Assembly (NCBI GenBank): GCA_025642065.1
Contig: JAODUP010000488.1
Span: forward strand, 703,501-767,500
Length of the DNA stretch: 64,000 nucleotides
Source of the DNA: Paralvinella palmiformis
Lineage: Eukaryota > Annelida > Polychaeta > Terebellida > Alvinellidae
Direction of reading: 5' to 3'
Position numbers and translations under genes: made by a program. Position 1 is the stretch's first letter, and each line of letters opens with the position of its first letter. This document shows positions 34,220 to 46,609 of the stretch, piece by piece. A model generated the notes under the pieces. It did no database searches, had not been told where the DNA came from, and was given only the letters and a program-made list of their open reading frames with translations.

Positions 34220-35110
34220 ACAAATTAACAGCAATGTCGATCATTGCGTCAAAAAAATGGAAGAGTGAGTTTTAATTAGTACATCTTGCAACAATAAGCA
34301 ATCATCCAGGATTTGTATCTCGGGGGATTCACGATCCTTTTTGAGTGAACAAATTATGTGCGCATACAAGTTGAATGCTATTTTGTACGTCAATTAAGTG
34401 TTTCCCGTGCAAAGATGGACTACGTTTGAGTCTCAACATTACCTTGTTTTTCCTTTTTTTAATGCAAACAACGGAAATTAGCCGCATATTAGTGGTCAGA
34501 GAAAGGTTTATAAATAGCTAAATAAAATTGTACATTACATCCAAGGCTGGCCTCAATTGGGGACATTCTTGGTGGGGTCTGTCTTGGGGAAATAATTTAT
34601 TAAAATAAAACATTTACATTGTAAGTTAATATTATTTGCATTAACAACACACTATCAGTTGGCTTGGATGATACTCTTAATCCAAGTGCATAATAGGTTA
34701 AAAAAAATCTCGGTTAGCCTTCAAGAAAGATGTTTCCCGTGCCCAGCAAAATGTTTTACCTGTATGTATGTCTGTTGGCAGATACCTCACCATATCCCTA
34801 AGACTATCAGACACAGAAAATATTACAAGAAATCAAGCTCAGATTTCCATAAAACATCCAGCCAGAAGCGCTCAGTTACCGATTGTCAACAATAGGATCG
34901 ACCATATTACGTTCAATTTAATATTGTTTCCAACTGTAAGGCGTAATTAATATGTCTGGTATACTTGAGCGGGTTACGAGGGGCTGCCAATGTTTTCCTC
35001 CGTAATAGTGTAATAATAGTAATATATATATATAACACCTTAATCCACCTCAGTTCTTCTAAGGCGCTTTACTCTGAAAACAGAATTAAAACATATAAAA
35101 CGTTGTTCGA
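34220..35110. other. Intergenic, no supported gene
   Basis: Two overlapping short open frames at 34659-34950 have no domain that I recognise; one reads LTISLRLSDTENITRNQAQI and could be transposon debris. Nothing else stands out. Confidence 0.5.
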
Positions 35111-35123
35111 CGAAAAGCACAGA

Positions 35124-35129
<6 letters not shown>

Positions 35130-35170
<41 letters not shown>
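35130..35170. repeat. Compound (AC)n(AT)n microsatellite
   Basis: An AC run passes directly into an AT run. Confidence 0.9.
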
Positions 35171-35173
<3 letters not shown>

Positions 35174-35281
35174 GGTATTGGGTGCTGCATGTATGGTGTT
35201 ACTCATATACTATAGTTTCCGAACGGAACAATGTTATTGGTCCGTAATGACAATTATATTACTCCGTAATCATTGATCGTT

Positions 35282-35453
35282 GACGACACTAACTCAGACG
35301 ACTATGTTTCTGGTCATACAGACGACACTAACTCAGACGACTGTGTTTCTGGTCATACAGACGACACTAACTCAGACGACTATGTTTCTGGTCATACAGA
35401 CGACACTAACTCAGACGACTATGTTTCTGGTCATACAGACGACACTTCACTCG
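35282..35453. repeat. Minisatellite, 39-bp unit, four near-identical copies
   Basis: Copies begin at 35282, 35321, 35360 and 35399, each starting GACGACACTAACTCAGACGA, with a partial fifth. They differ by single bases, which implies recent expansion. Because 39 is a multiple of three, two + strand frames stay open; one encodes DDTNSDDYVSGHT four times. No start context, splice site or partner exon supports a gene. Confidence 0.95.
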
Positions 35454-35519
35454 TCCGTCATTTCTTGTATTCTGCTCAACCCACCCGATATACTGAAAAA
35501 GACTAAAATGTCACCCCCG

Positions 35520-38500
35520 CCCTGAAGACTATAAGCTCCCAGATCATCACCTAGCAACATTGATTATAAGAAAATCAATATTCCTACCAGACACCATCAA
35601 CCCATTTCTCCTGAAAACCCCCCTATAAACATTAATAATAAAGAAACAACATAAGTCAATACCAGCTAGGTAGTTGTGCCCAATAGGCGACATCCAGCGA
35701 GGTCTCTACCCCAAATTTCAACAAGTGACAAGACCGTGGTTGAATATCTTTCAGTTTTCTTGAGTTAAAGTTGCCGATATCACGTGATATTTGGAAATAT
35801 TTAACTTCCTTCAGCAACACAGCTAAAAAGGTTAAACTTGATTTATACATGAAGCAGTTAAAGAGCTTAATTAAATTTGCCAATTCAAAGCCAAGTGGGA
35901 AACACAGTAAACGGCCATTTTATTACAAGTGTGGAGGACACCGTTGTACGATTTCCACTTTCAATGAGAATGCTATTTAGTACAAATAGATTATAACTAA
36001 CAATATGTTTCATGATAAGATCAGCTGAAAGATTACGTGAAGTCAAATTGTGGCACGTGACCGATAATGTTAATACCAGTTAGCGGGAGAGTACTAAATA
36101 CGGCCATCTGGTGCTGTGATTGGCATAGCCGATTGAGGGTTATAACCTTTGACCTGAAAGAACACTAGCCCGAGCAGTCAATGATGTTTGAATGGGCCTC
36201 CATGACCAAACAGCGCTCACTTCCGGTAGTGGAAAAAAGCAACGTTCAAGCGGCTGCGCTTCGAGTTTTGAACCTATGAACAAAGACTATTTATAACAAG
36301 ACGTATTACTTCGCGTTTTAAAATGAGGCGCCATTTTGAATTCATGGAGCGCCAGGGTCCTAGCGACCGGAGGTAGACTGTCACGGACAGCTTCCTTCGT
36401 TAACATAGCGTTTAATGGCACTGGTTCATTCTGCGCCGCTTTCGGATGCAGTAACAGAAAAAGTATGCACAAATAAAGACATCCCCGAAAGGAAATGAAA
36501 GCTAGTGTAAAAATTTGATATGATGTGGCTTAAAAAAACTTAATAAAGGATATTTACAAAATAAGCATAAGTAGACACGCCCCTATTTGACATGACCCAT
36601 TCAGTAGGCCCAAGCAGGATCTATCTATATCTATACATGTTTCAGACAAAATCTGATTAAATTTTATTGAACAATATCACCTAATAATCACAAAATGGGT
36701 ATGTAAGATATACATAAGCTTACAGTTATATGTACTGGAGCCACTGAAGATGTTATGAGCGGGAGGTATATTTTACTTTATTATTGTTAATAATATAATT
36801 GGACTTCTAAAATTACATTACTATAATCAGATAATTTTTCCCTAATTATAATAATTATAAGTAGCTGAGTATTTACATGATCACCTTCATCCATATTTAT
36901 TTTTAAACGTAAGCAATTGGCACTTATTGATATATATGGACTTCTATTTATAATTTAAATGTTATGAAATTAATTATTAAATACCTCAACCAGTGGTAGA
37001 AACATTCATTTTGTTATTTTTTTCTGTTGACAGAAGTAAAAGATGGGTTATTAATTGTTGTCGTTCAGATATATGATGAGGAAAGATTTAAATTACTTGG
37101 ATACTAATGGTTAAAGTCATTATTTTACAAGGTATTGTTCTGTTTCAGTCCTTGAAGTTCTATGATGATGAGATACTATGTAAACAGGTCAATCTCTTGG
37201 TTACAGATTTACTGGTGTTGGTTGTGATTGATGATTTTGAGTTATCTGTTACAGTAGTCAATGCATGTGTCTATTGCATCTCTGGGTATATTCTTTTAAC
37301 AGTTCACTGATCTGGACTAAATGTCATATTTTTGTAGTAGTGGTTGTTTAGAGCTGGAAGCAATTTCGGTTATTCTGTCCATTTGATAACAAATGACTGA
37401 TTGTAACTATAGATGAACAAGATATTTGATGCCGCTTATTGTATGAAAGTACTAATTTCTCTATCTCTAACACGTTAACGCAAACATAAACATTGTTAAT
37501 ATTCCATGTATATTCTTTGTTCTCAGCTGGGCAGGCCTATATTGCAAAGTCTACATTATTGAGGTGTAGACTTTAAATGAACTTATAATTTTTTAAAGTC
37601 AATACATGATAAACGGACATTATAAATATATGGTGAATTGTGTTATGGTTGCGTTATAATAGCTCGATATATGATTATATGTATATATCGAAATAAAAAA
37701 AAAATTATGGACTATGATAAACTGACATGATGAAAGCATGTTTGTATGCATTTACCTCATATATACCTAATTGTTTTTATTAAAAATTACGCCTTCCACA
37801 CACAAAGCTGTTAAATAACCTAAACCACTTTCAATTATTTTGTGATCAGCTGTCAAGTGATCACAAATTGTAGACTATGAATTAATTAAGTGACTGGGCT
37901 GTGAAATCATTTAATTATTTATTTACAGTTTCAGAGCTTCGTTTCGTTCGATATCATGTGTGCAAAATTAAAGTGTTAATTAATAGAATAGTATGTGATC
38001 ATGTTAGATATAGTACTAGTATTGGCAATGTGGACAACCAGAGAGCTTTTGTTTATCTGAGAAAAACCTCCGGTCGCTGGAGGCGCCACTGGTTCAAAAT
38101 TCAACATGGCGCGGCAAGAGTAACGCCTCTCTATATTTAAGCTCTCTGCTATGAATACGGACATTTATTGTGATGTGTGCATTATAATTTTGTGTGTGCA
38201 GACAATCAGTATTATTCCTTTCCTATTATATATGCCATGAAATATGTAAATGTCGTTTTATGTAAGTCCGTAGATCTAGTTTAGTTGGGATCAAACACCA
38301 GTGACAGAAGTGGTAGGGGGGGGGGGGTGTTGCCGAATAGGCTAGATATAATAATAGTAAAGCTTAATTTCCTGCCAAAAAACAACGCTTTAACAGTTAT
38401 CTTAAATGTATTCCTTATACTTACCGATGGAAAGATATTCCCTATGTATTACTTTTACTCCCACGTCTTATGCAACCAACCACACAATAATAATTCACCA

Positions 38501-39080
38501 CGTTTATAAACCCGATTTTGCAGTCTGCGTTCTTTTTTCCACGACCGGAAGTTGGGACCTGTTTGACATCAAATCGGCGGCAGTGTTCGGTCTAGTTTTC
38601 TTTCAGGTCAATGGTTAGATATATAATAGAACCGGAATCCAACGGCTTTATTTTTATATTATGGTTTGCCGTATAATTAACACTACACCCTCTCATACAT
38701 CCTAAACAGCGCGTAGATAATGACTCCCCAAGACCTAGCCGTACTAAGCTGTTACTCTTTTGATCCTACTCTCTCTTCAAAACTTATCCCGCATCTGTAT
38801 GTATACTTTTGCGCACCAATGGACCTATTCCACGGAAGTGCGTTACATCGGTTTTCTGGCTCATCTGTGGGGTAGAAGATTTGGCTATAAACATAGGATT
38901 AGGTGCAGTATTCGATACATCTGCTCCGTGTATCCACCTGTAAACATTACCAGATAGGCTAGCAATTTATTCTCGACATTTAAGAGACTTTTAAACCAAA
39001 TCGAAATGTAGACGACAATGAAAATGTTATAATGTTGGCTAAACATAAAAATTTACATTACTGAAATAGGAATAGTGAAG
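35520..39080. other. Long AT-rich intergenic stretch without a supported gene
   Basis: I find no exon resembling a known family. Notable are a pair of inverted GC-rich segments sharing GCGACCGGAGGT and GGCGCC (36330-36385 and 38066-38120), and C/G homopolymer runs near 38315. Open frames at 36287-36472, 37107-37310 and 37901-38140 are unremarkable. Confidence 0.5.
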
Positions 39081-39081
39081 G

Positions 39082-39086
<5 letters not shown>

Positions 39087-39156
<70 letters not shown>
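39087..39156. repeat. Long (AT)n microsatellite, ~70 bp
   Basis: About 35 uninterrupted dinucleotide units, one of the two longest AT runs in the window. Confidence 0.95.
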
Positions 39157-39158
<2 letters not shown>

Positions 39159-39169
39159 GCTGATAAGTC

Positions 39170-39950
39170 TTTTGGTGTACATGAAATAGAACGAGCGAAT
39201 TTTCAATCAGCCTCTGTAACTATAATTTTGTAAACATGTGTTGTCTGTGACAGTTTTCTACTACCCCGCACCCGTAGTGTATCTGGTTCTCGCTAGATGG
39301 CCAGCGTGAGTTGGGAAATTAAGCCTTAAAGCATTTAAAAGTAATGGTTGTTTATGGCTAAACTTGCTACAATTTATAGCAATTTAAATTGATTTGGTTA
39401 TTAAAAAGGATAGAGATGACACCTCCCCCCAGATGATATTGATAAAGATCATGTGGTATTTGATATTGATAAAACATTGGTAATTAATGCAAACTCTAAA
39501 TTGCATAGATCATACTATTTACAGCTTACTATTCACGATCTACTGTAATACTTAGAGTTTTCTATAGACTCATAGTGCGTGCATAATGAAATGTAAACTA
39601 AGCGAATTCGATTCAGCTAGAAAGAAACCATTCAGACAACATACAATATATGTTAAACACATGAAAGATTAAACACAACGATATGGTATAACATTTGATG
39701 GCGAAAACTAACCCACAGGTAATGCTAATTTTTATTTTAAATTTCTAATTATCCAGTACATTTAAATATATGAGACAAACTGTAGTATATAATGCTAATA
39801 AATAGTTTTTGTTTATTCTACTTACAAATGCAGTGCTTAGATAATTCTAAGTTATGGAGGACCAATTTAAAGCCTGGGTTTAAACATATCTTCATCATGC
39901 ATCAAGTCGGTCAAGTTGAAATGAATAAGTTGTAAAGCAACCCAACGTGC
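39170..39950. other. Intergenic, no supported gene
   Basis: AT-rich sequence between two microsatellites. I see no exon or clear element. Confidence 0.5.
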
Positions 39951-39954
39951 ATGA

Positions 39955-39959
39955 TAGAT

Positions 39960-39990
<31 letters not shown>

Positions 39991-39992
39991 TG

Positions 39993-40034
<42 letters not shown>
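39955..40034. repeat. Compound (GATA)n(CAGA)n microsatellite
   Basis: GATA units pass into about eleven CAGA units. The following 200 bp repeat short GGTCCTTTTGTTAC / GGTCATTTTGCTAAC phrases, a degenerate interspersed motif. Confidence 0.9.
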
Positions 40035-40269
40035 TTTTGCTTTGTCCTTTTGTTACATTTTCGCGTAGCATTAGGACCAATCTGGTCATTTTGCTAACAA
40101 TGAGGTTCTTTTGTTACCCAAACTGGTCCTTTTGTTATCGTTTTGATCCTATTGCTTTTAATGGTCTTAAAGCAACGTTTTCAATTTATTGTCTATCTAG
40201 TAGGTCCTATGTTACATATAAACCTAACTATGATCCCAATGTTACATTATTTCTGGTAGATAGATAGAC

Positions 40270-41100
40270 AGATGGTTTCGTTTGTTAACAAATACCGGGT
40301 ATGCGAATTTGTAGTGATTATGTTGCTCACTGAGGTGTCACTAGATTGGGAAAAATTGCGGCATACATGTTCAAAGTACCAGAGATTCGAAGCCAGAATA
40401 GGATTACAGAGCAATATATTATTGATTATATGGTGATCAGTATTTTGGCTTAAATATATTATCATGCATCATATTTCAGAAGAATAATTTTATTATTTTG
40501 CTTTAAGTAAATGTTGTGGACACAATATAACGTTCGGAAGCACCCCCCCCCCCTGTGCCCGTCCATAGTGAAAGCAGTGGCTATTAATGTGTATACACGA
40601 TTGTCATTGTGAGTACAATCATTTGACGACCATTTGAAGTAATATTATTATCTGAAAGGTACATAAATAATTCTTTTGTGTATGAAATGTGTTTATAAAT
40701 ATGATGCCTTCTCTGATTAAATACTTACATGGTTAAATTTAGGAATATTTATCTACAATGTTTATGTATAAAAAGACTGCCCTGAAACGGTCTGACGTTA
40801 CAGTTAATTCCCATCAACCACAATAGATTTACACCATCCACGGAGTTTCTAGCTTGCATTCTATATGTTACTTTCTTAAATAAATTGAGTGGAAACCCGA
40901 TCAGTTGAAAGAGAGGAGTGACCCCCCTGTCTATAATGCGCGATCACCTGTTTCAAAGAGCCGCAAATACTAATTCACCATGCTAGAAACGAAACGATAT
41001 TAAGTATGTTATTTTTTTATATTGAAGTAATTACAGCATTTAATTCAAGATTACCAAGAAATAGAGTAAGTATTGTCTAAATTCATTCCTAAAATAACAT
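40270..41100. other. Intergenic, no supported gene
   Basis: AT-rich, with a C homopolymer at about 40543-40552. I see no exon or RNA gene. Confidence 0.5.
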
Positions 41101-41106
41101 AATTAA

Positions 41107-41138
<32 letters not shown>

Positions 41139-41140
41139 AT

Positions 41141-41188
<48 letters not shown>

Positions 41189-41210
41189 GTGTGTGTGTGT
41201 GTGTGTGTGT
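41107..41210. repeat. Compound (CA)n(TA)n(TG)n self-complementary microsatellite
   Basis: CA units (about 41107-41157) are followed by TA units and then TG units to 41210. The CA and TG arms are complementary around the TA core, forming one large inverted repeat able to fold back on itself. Confidence 0.95.
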
Positions 41211-41219
41211 TTACCAATA

Positions 41220-41680
41220 TAATGCTTGTTAGATTGATATGATTTTTGGATATGTCATTATCAATAAAGCACCCAATCATCTGTTCGAAAATTAGGGCTA
41301 AAAACTGGAAGTAGTCAAAGTTCTTTATTAACAAAAATGTATAAGATAACGAAATGACCCATTTTTAGTCAACATAGGATAAGATCATAATTGTTTTTCT
41401 AGGTTATTCCAGGTTGTAATTCTTAAATATAATGTTCATATAATATTACTCTAATAGTTCATATCAAAATAAGATTGTGATCAATGTGCGTTACAAAATT
41501 ATTAACTGCTAGAAAGGCGAAATTAATCTTACATAGTGTCGGAGTAATAGAACACACAAGTATTGACTAACATTTCGAAAGTAATAATTCAGGAAGACTT
41601 TAGTCTGGTGATAGTTGGTGATCGTTCATTTATAACATAGTGCTTATATATAACAATTCCAGCTCACCGACGTCTCAAAA
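41220..41680. other. Intergenic, no supported gene
   Basis: AT-rich spacer with no visible exon or element. Confidence 0.5.
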
Positions 41681-41685
41681 AGACC

Positions 41686-42169
41686 GGTAGATGGAGTATT
41701 ATGGTAGATGGAGTATTATGGTAGATATAGTATTATGGTAGATGGAGTATTATGGTAGATGGAGTATTATGGTAGATGGAGTATTATGGAAGATGGAGTA
41801 TTATAGTAGATGTAGTATTATGGTAGATGGAGTATTATGGTAGATGGAGTATTATGGAAGATGGAGTATTATGGTAGATGGAGTATTATGGTAGATGAGG
41901 TATTATGGTAGATGGAGTGTTATGGTAGATGGGGTATTATGGTAGATGGAGTATTATGGTAGATGGAGTGTTATGGTAGATGGAGTATTATGGTAGATGG
42001 AGTATTATGGTAGATGGAGTATTATGGTAGATGGAGTATTATGGTAGATGGAGTATTATGGTAGATGGAGTATTATGGTAGATGGAGTATTATGGTAGAT
42101 GAAGTGGTATGGTAGATGGGGTATTATGGTAGATGGAATATTATGGTAGATGGAGTAGATGGGGTATTG
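41686..42169. repeat. Minisatellite, 17-bp unit, about 28 copies
   Basis: The unit TAGATGGAGTATTATGG is repeated nearly without interruption. Variants include TAGATATAG, AAGATGGAG and TAGATGGGG units. The + strand is G-rich and almost free of C across the array, so the two strands differ strongly in composition. Confidence 0.97.
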
Positions 42170-42296
42170 CTCTGCCATATATTGACTGTTGCAGTCCAGG
42201 TTAATATATGTATTTGAACATAACATTTTCTACAAAATAATTGCGTATAGTTCTTAAAATTGCAGAGGTAGCATTAGGAATCTGAAAACAATTTAT

Positions 42297-42370
<74 letters not shown>

Positions 42371-42389
42371 GGCAGACAGACAGACCGAT

Positions 42390-42426
<37 letters not shown>
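42297..42426. repeat. Compound (CAGA)n(GATA)(TA)n microsatellite
   Basis: About 22 CAGA units with one CAGG variant, followed by GATA and a TA run. It repeats the composition of the tract at 39955-40034. Confidence 0.95.
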
Positions 42427-42430
<4 letters not shown>

Positions 42431-42479
42431 GGGCGACGATGTACATTACTAAACGTATTCTAAATTTCAACATCTCATG

Positions 42480-44350
42480 TACACACGGTTGTTTATTTAA
42501 ATCCCAACATTTACCAGGATATTCCTAACTTATTTTGAGGAGTGGAAGGTTTGTTGGGGAATCAATTACTTTACATTTTTTGTTTAATTTCATACTTGAC
42601 TATTATCAACATAAACTGTTTTTGTTTAGTTTTTTGTTCAAAAACTAATATTAATTATAAATATATTACTAATTTCTATAACTTTATAGCTATCTAAAGC
42701 TAAACAAAGTGTTTATATAAGCACCATACTTTCATCGTATTGTATAAGTTTGAAATAATTATTTGAAATTGTTATTTCTGGGTTGTATTGACATGAATTC
42801 AATATAGAAATTGCGAAAATTTCAACTTGGTTTCAATTTGGAAATCATTACATGGATTCAATGTGTAAATGCTGACCTGGATTCAGCTTGGAAATACTCA
42901 CGTGGATTCCACGTAATTTTGGCTATTGGGTGAACTTCACCAGACAAGCAAAGTTTGGTAAGTTGATTAATTTATTATATTAAGATGCTATAGTCAACTA
43001 GATAATATTAAGTGATAGCTATTTATATGTTCGTACCTGTCGAGTTTTTAATCAGTTGGTGTCCTTAGTAATTGTACAAATGTAATTGGATTAATGATAT
43101 TTTGCCTTAAATTGGTATAACTCAACTATGTTTCTGTTTAGATATATAAAAATCTCTATTTGATAATGATATATAAGTATTAGATCTAAAACAATTTGAC
43201 AAATCAATTGTATTAATAATATATAGTAATGTTTGAGGAAGCGGGCTTCGTGATGTGGCATATGTTTTGCGGAAAGGTCTTGAATCAGTACCTTTGAGTC
43301 TATGATATTATATTGTGTAGAGCGTGCAAGGTTCAAATTGTAATTCTTATCATGTTTGTGGGGGGATGATTGGAAAAACGCTTTTGTTCGATGTGAGAGA
43401 AATTAAGATCCATTGTTTATTTCCAGTGCAGTTGAGGTCATTTTCAATTTTCCAGAGGCCGCCCCGAGGTTAAGTATTTCTATTATTAAAACGTAATAAT
43501 TAAAAAAATTGTTTTTTTGTATTAAAAAGATTTATTTGTGAGCGTAATTTCAATTTCTGTTTAATAGTCCGAACATGGGTGTTTTGGGGGGATTTTTTCT
43601 TTCATTGTTTCATTTGATCAATTTTTACTTTACGAGACTAATTGACTGTAAGGATTTGCAATGTTACGTTTATAATTCACGATTTAAAGTCTATATATTT
43701 GTATTGTTTGCGATTAGCGTCAATGAAAAACGAAATGTAATTGCGTAACCTTGCGGCAACGACAATAATTAGTACCACGTGACCTGAATTGAGAAATGGC
43801 CCTGTTTTGATCAACAGTTATCGGTGAGTTTCGGCTAATCACTTAAGTAGTAAAATCACTGTTCATATTATATTATATGTTCAAAGCAACAAACCTAAAC
43901 TTGGAAATGACGTGATTATAATTACTAGCGCTCGTGTCTTGGGCATCAACAATCACAATAGATATAGTGATTAGTTCCCCCCAGCACGCCAAATAATAGG
44001 CCTTATGCTTATAGCAGTATAGATATATAATTATTTGTGTCTGTGATTTCACTCATGCACCGACATATGTGGTGTATGTGTAGTGTGCGGAGGGAGGAGG
44101 GGGAAGGGGGGATTTTCCATGGATATTTTGCACGATTTTATTAATTCGAAAATTAATTCGAAATATTTTTTTTTACCTGTTCGAACCAATGGAAGAAGTA
44201 CGGTATGTCATTATTATTTCTTTTTTGATATAACAAATCTGAATATTTGTTTCTTCATGGGGGCAGATTCTATATCTGGATTAAATGTCATGTCTGTGAG
44301 TGTTATCAGATGAGTCTGAGATGACAGGCTGCTTTTTTTCAAACGACCCA
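42480..44350. other. Intergenic AT-rich DNA without a supported gene
   Basis: At 42785-42920 a short phrase (TTCAATNTGGAAAT / GTGGATTC) is repeated four or five times in degenerate form. No exon is visible. Confidence 0.5.
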
Positions 44351-44352
44351 GT

Positions 44353-44962
44353 ATGTCACTGAAAATTCAACCATCAGGAGCGCAGAAGAGAAAGATTTCC
44401 CAAGAATCAAATGAAAGAAGTGCTGCGGTCTTGGCAAAGACAAAACGTCTTACATAATTTTTCTCGGCTTCATTAGTGGAAAACATAGAAGTTAATAATG
44501 AAGAACGAGTACCAGATGATGTTTCTTCTGAGGAACCACCCGCATTCCCAAGTACATCAGCAGAAAATGAAAATAACATATCAAATCAAGATAGTGAATA
44601 TGTTGAATCACCATATCTGCATTCTAGAGATAGTTCTGTAGACATGTACAGTGAAACGCCACCATGTGATTCAGACCCAGCCATGTGGTTTCCTGTCAGA
44701 GAAAAGCATGTGTCCTTTTGGTCAACAGCCATCATATGTCAAAACAAAAATGACTCGGACTCCTACCCAGAATCTCGATGCTATTATCAGGTCAGGTCAT
44801 GACAAACTGGGCAGACATTGTCGTCATTTAATCAATTCCAAGTTTTACTCTATCCGTGACAATGGTGAGCAACATTTGAGAAAATGGCTCCTGTACAGCC
44901 CATCAAAGGGTGCTGTTTATTACTTTTATTGTACCCTAATGTCCAGCGGAGGTGAGAGGTAA
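44353..44962 (+). mobile_element. hAT transposase remnant with TTF-type zinc-finger region
   Basis: The reading begins near 44353 with SGAQKRKISQESNER, typical of the start of ZMYM/DUF4371-class hAT proteins. It has a stop at 44456, continues through a Ser/Glu-rich segment (VSSEEPPAFPSTSAENENN), and after a frameshift near 44800 reads FYSIRDNGEQHLRKWLLYSP and VYYFYC, matching the TTF finger pattern NGE..R.WL.YS....Y.FYC. Everything downstream of the finger, including the catalytic domain, is missing. Neither end shows a clear terminal repeat. Confidence 0.7.
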
Positions 44963-45004
44963 TCCAGCAACGATGGCTTTAATGACTAAAAGAAGGCAGA
45001 GGAG

Positions 45005-45420
45005 ATATTGTTGTCTCTATGGCATTGACATTGGCACATAGTAGGCTACACAAGGTATTGTTGTCTCTATGGCATTGATCTTGGCACAGAGTAGGCTACA
45101 CAAGGTATTGTTGTCTCTATGGCATTGATCTTGGCACAGAGTAGGCTACACAAGGTATTGTTGTCTCTATGGCATTGATATTGGCACAGAGTAGGCTACA
45201 CAAGTTATTGTTGTCTCTATGGCATTGAAATTGGCACAGAGTAGGCTACACAAGGTATTGTTGTCTCTATGGCATTGACATTGGCACAGCGTAGGCTACA
45301 CAAGGTATTGTTGTCTCTATGGCATTGATCTTGGCACAGAGTAGGCTACACAAGGTATTGTTGTCTCTATGGCATTGATCTTGGCACAGAGTAGGCTGTT
45401 CTTGTAAGGTACTGTTGTCC
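45005..45420. repeat. Minisatellite, 50-bp unit, eight copies plus a partial
   Basis: TTGTCTCTATGGCATTGA recurs at exactly 50-bp steps from 45011 to 45361, followed in each unit by TTGGCACAGAGTAGGCTACA. Copies differ by one to three bases. It begins directly after the hAT remnant. Confidence 0.97.
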
Positions 45421-45549
45421 ATATCAAACCTGTAATCTTTCTGACCATATATAGATTAGATAGGTAAGCAATAGAGTAATGTTTACAAAGGAAATGAAGG
45501 GAGTAGCATAACCTACATAGATTATCTACCTGCTACCCCTATGAATAAA

Positions 45550-45556
45550 AGTATAA

Positions 45557-45596
<40 letters not shown>

Positions 45597-45600
45597 TTAT
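45550..45600. repeat. (AT)n microsatellite
   Basis: A TA run, followed by degenerate CATATATACATA units. Confidence 0.9.
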
Positions 45601-45779
45601 ACATACACACATATATACATATATGTACACGACACAAAGGAGCAGTAAAATAGGAGCAAGTAAGAAAACGTGGACACACACACACAATCACCCCCATCAC
45701 GTTGAAAGAGGAGAACTATAAAAACAAAAGATGAGAAGAACAAGAAACACGACCGAATTATATAATTAGTATTATTTAT

Positions 45780-46608
45780 GACAGTCGTACATTATGGGTT
45801 GTTACAGTTGAGTATGGCATAACTAACTAGACACATAGTTTTTATAGATCGCTTAAACGAGTTATATGTTGAATGGATGGCTAGTTTCGGATACCATTCA
45901 TTCCACAACAGGGGAAACTGAAATACTGGCAATTTATCAATAAATTTGCATTTAGATTTTGTAACATGTAACATATTGACCTGTCTGGTTTCATGTACAA
46001 CATTTATATCGCGATTTAACGTAAACATATATTACGGAATGACACGGGCAATTGAGCACGAGATTGATTATGCATAAAGAGAAAAACTTGAAGCTGATAA
46101 AGATCGGATAACTTCAGAATGCCAGAATGTTTGAAGAATGGGTCAGTATGACTGTTATATTGTTTAAAGTTGATTATTCAAAACGCTCTATTGCAAAACT
46201 TCGGTTTTGTGAAGAAAACAAGATTTTGCATTTCCCCAAGAAAGGATTCCAAATGTTTTATGAGGCTGTAATATTGAAAAAATATAGTGTATGCAGACTT
46301 TCCTTGGGGAGAGAAAATTTGACTTGTTTAATACAAAAACGAGCTCGAGATATCTTACTATTTATTGAAGACAAATACTCTTTCCAACAGAGAGCTTCAT
46401 CCATATGTATACCAAGAAATGTGCAAGAATGTGCACGTATTAGACTCTTTCCATTTATGAATAAATTATACTGGTCTAGATTATTGAGTTTTTTTAATTG
46501 TTGAATGATCATGCATTTAGAGATAACCTGTTTGCATAGAACCAATTAAATATATCATCTAGGGATTTATTAGCTCTTAGAATTGAGCCTTGGCGGAAGC
46601 CATATTGA
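45780..46608 (-). mobile_element. LINE reverse-transcriptase fragment with internal deletion
   Basis: On the - strand the order is YGFRQGSIL, then a jump to LDDIFNWFYANRLSLNA, NLFINGKSLIRAHSCTFLGI, LPKESLHTLYF, GILSWGNAKS and FPLLWNEWYPKL, with several frameshifts. These are successive blocks of the non-LTR reverse transcriptase and its C-terminal extension. The catalytic YADD block that should lie between GSIL and LDDIFNW is absent, showing an internal deletion. Confidence 0.85.
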
Positions 46609-46609
46609 A

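Noticed and set aside
41686..42169. CRISPR-like array of direct repeats
   Set aside because: The 17-bp units abut each other without spacers and the host is a eukaryote: a minisatellite.
46127..46504. 125-codon + strand open frame, one of the longest in the window
   Set aside because: It is the antisense shadow of the - strand LINE reverse transcriptase, whose conserved blocks are read on the other strand.
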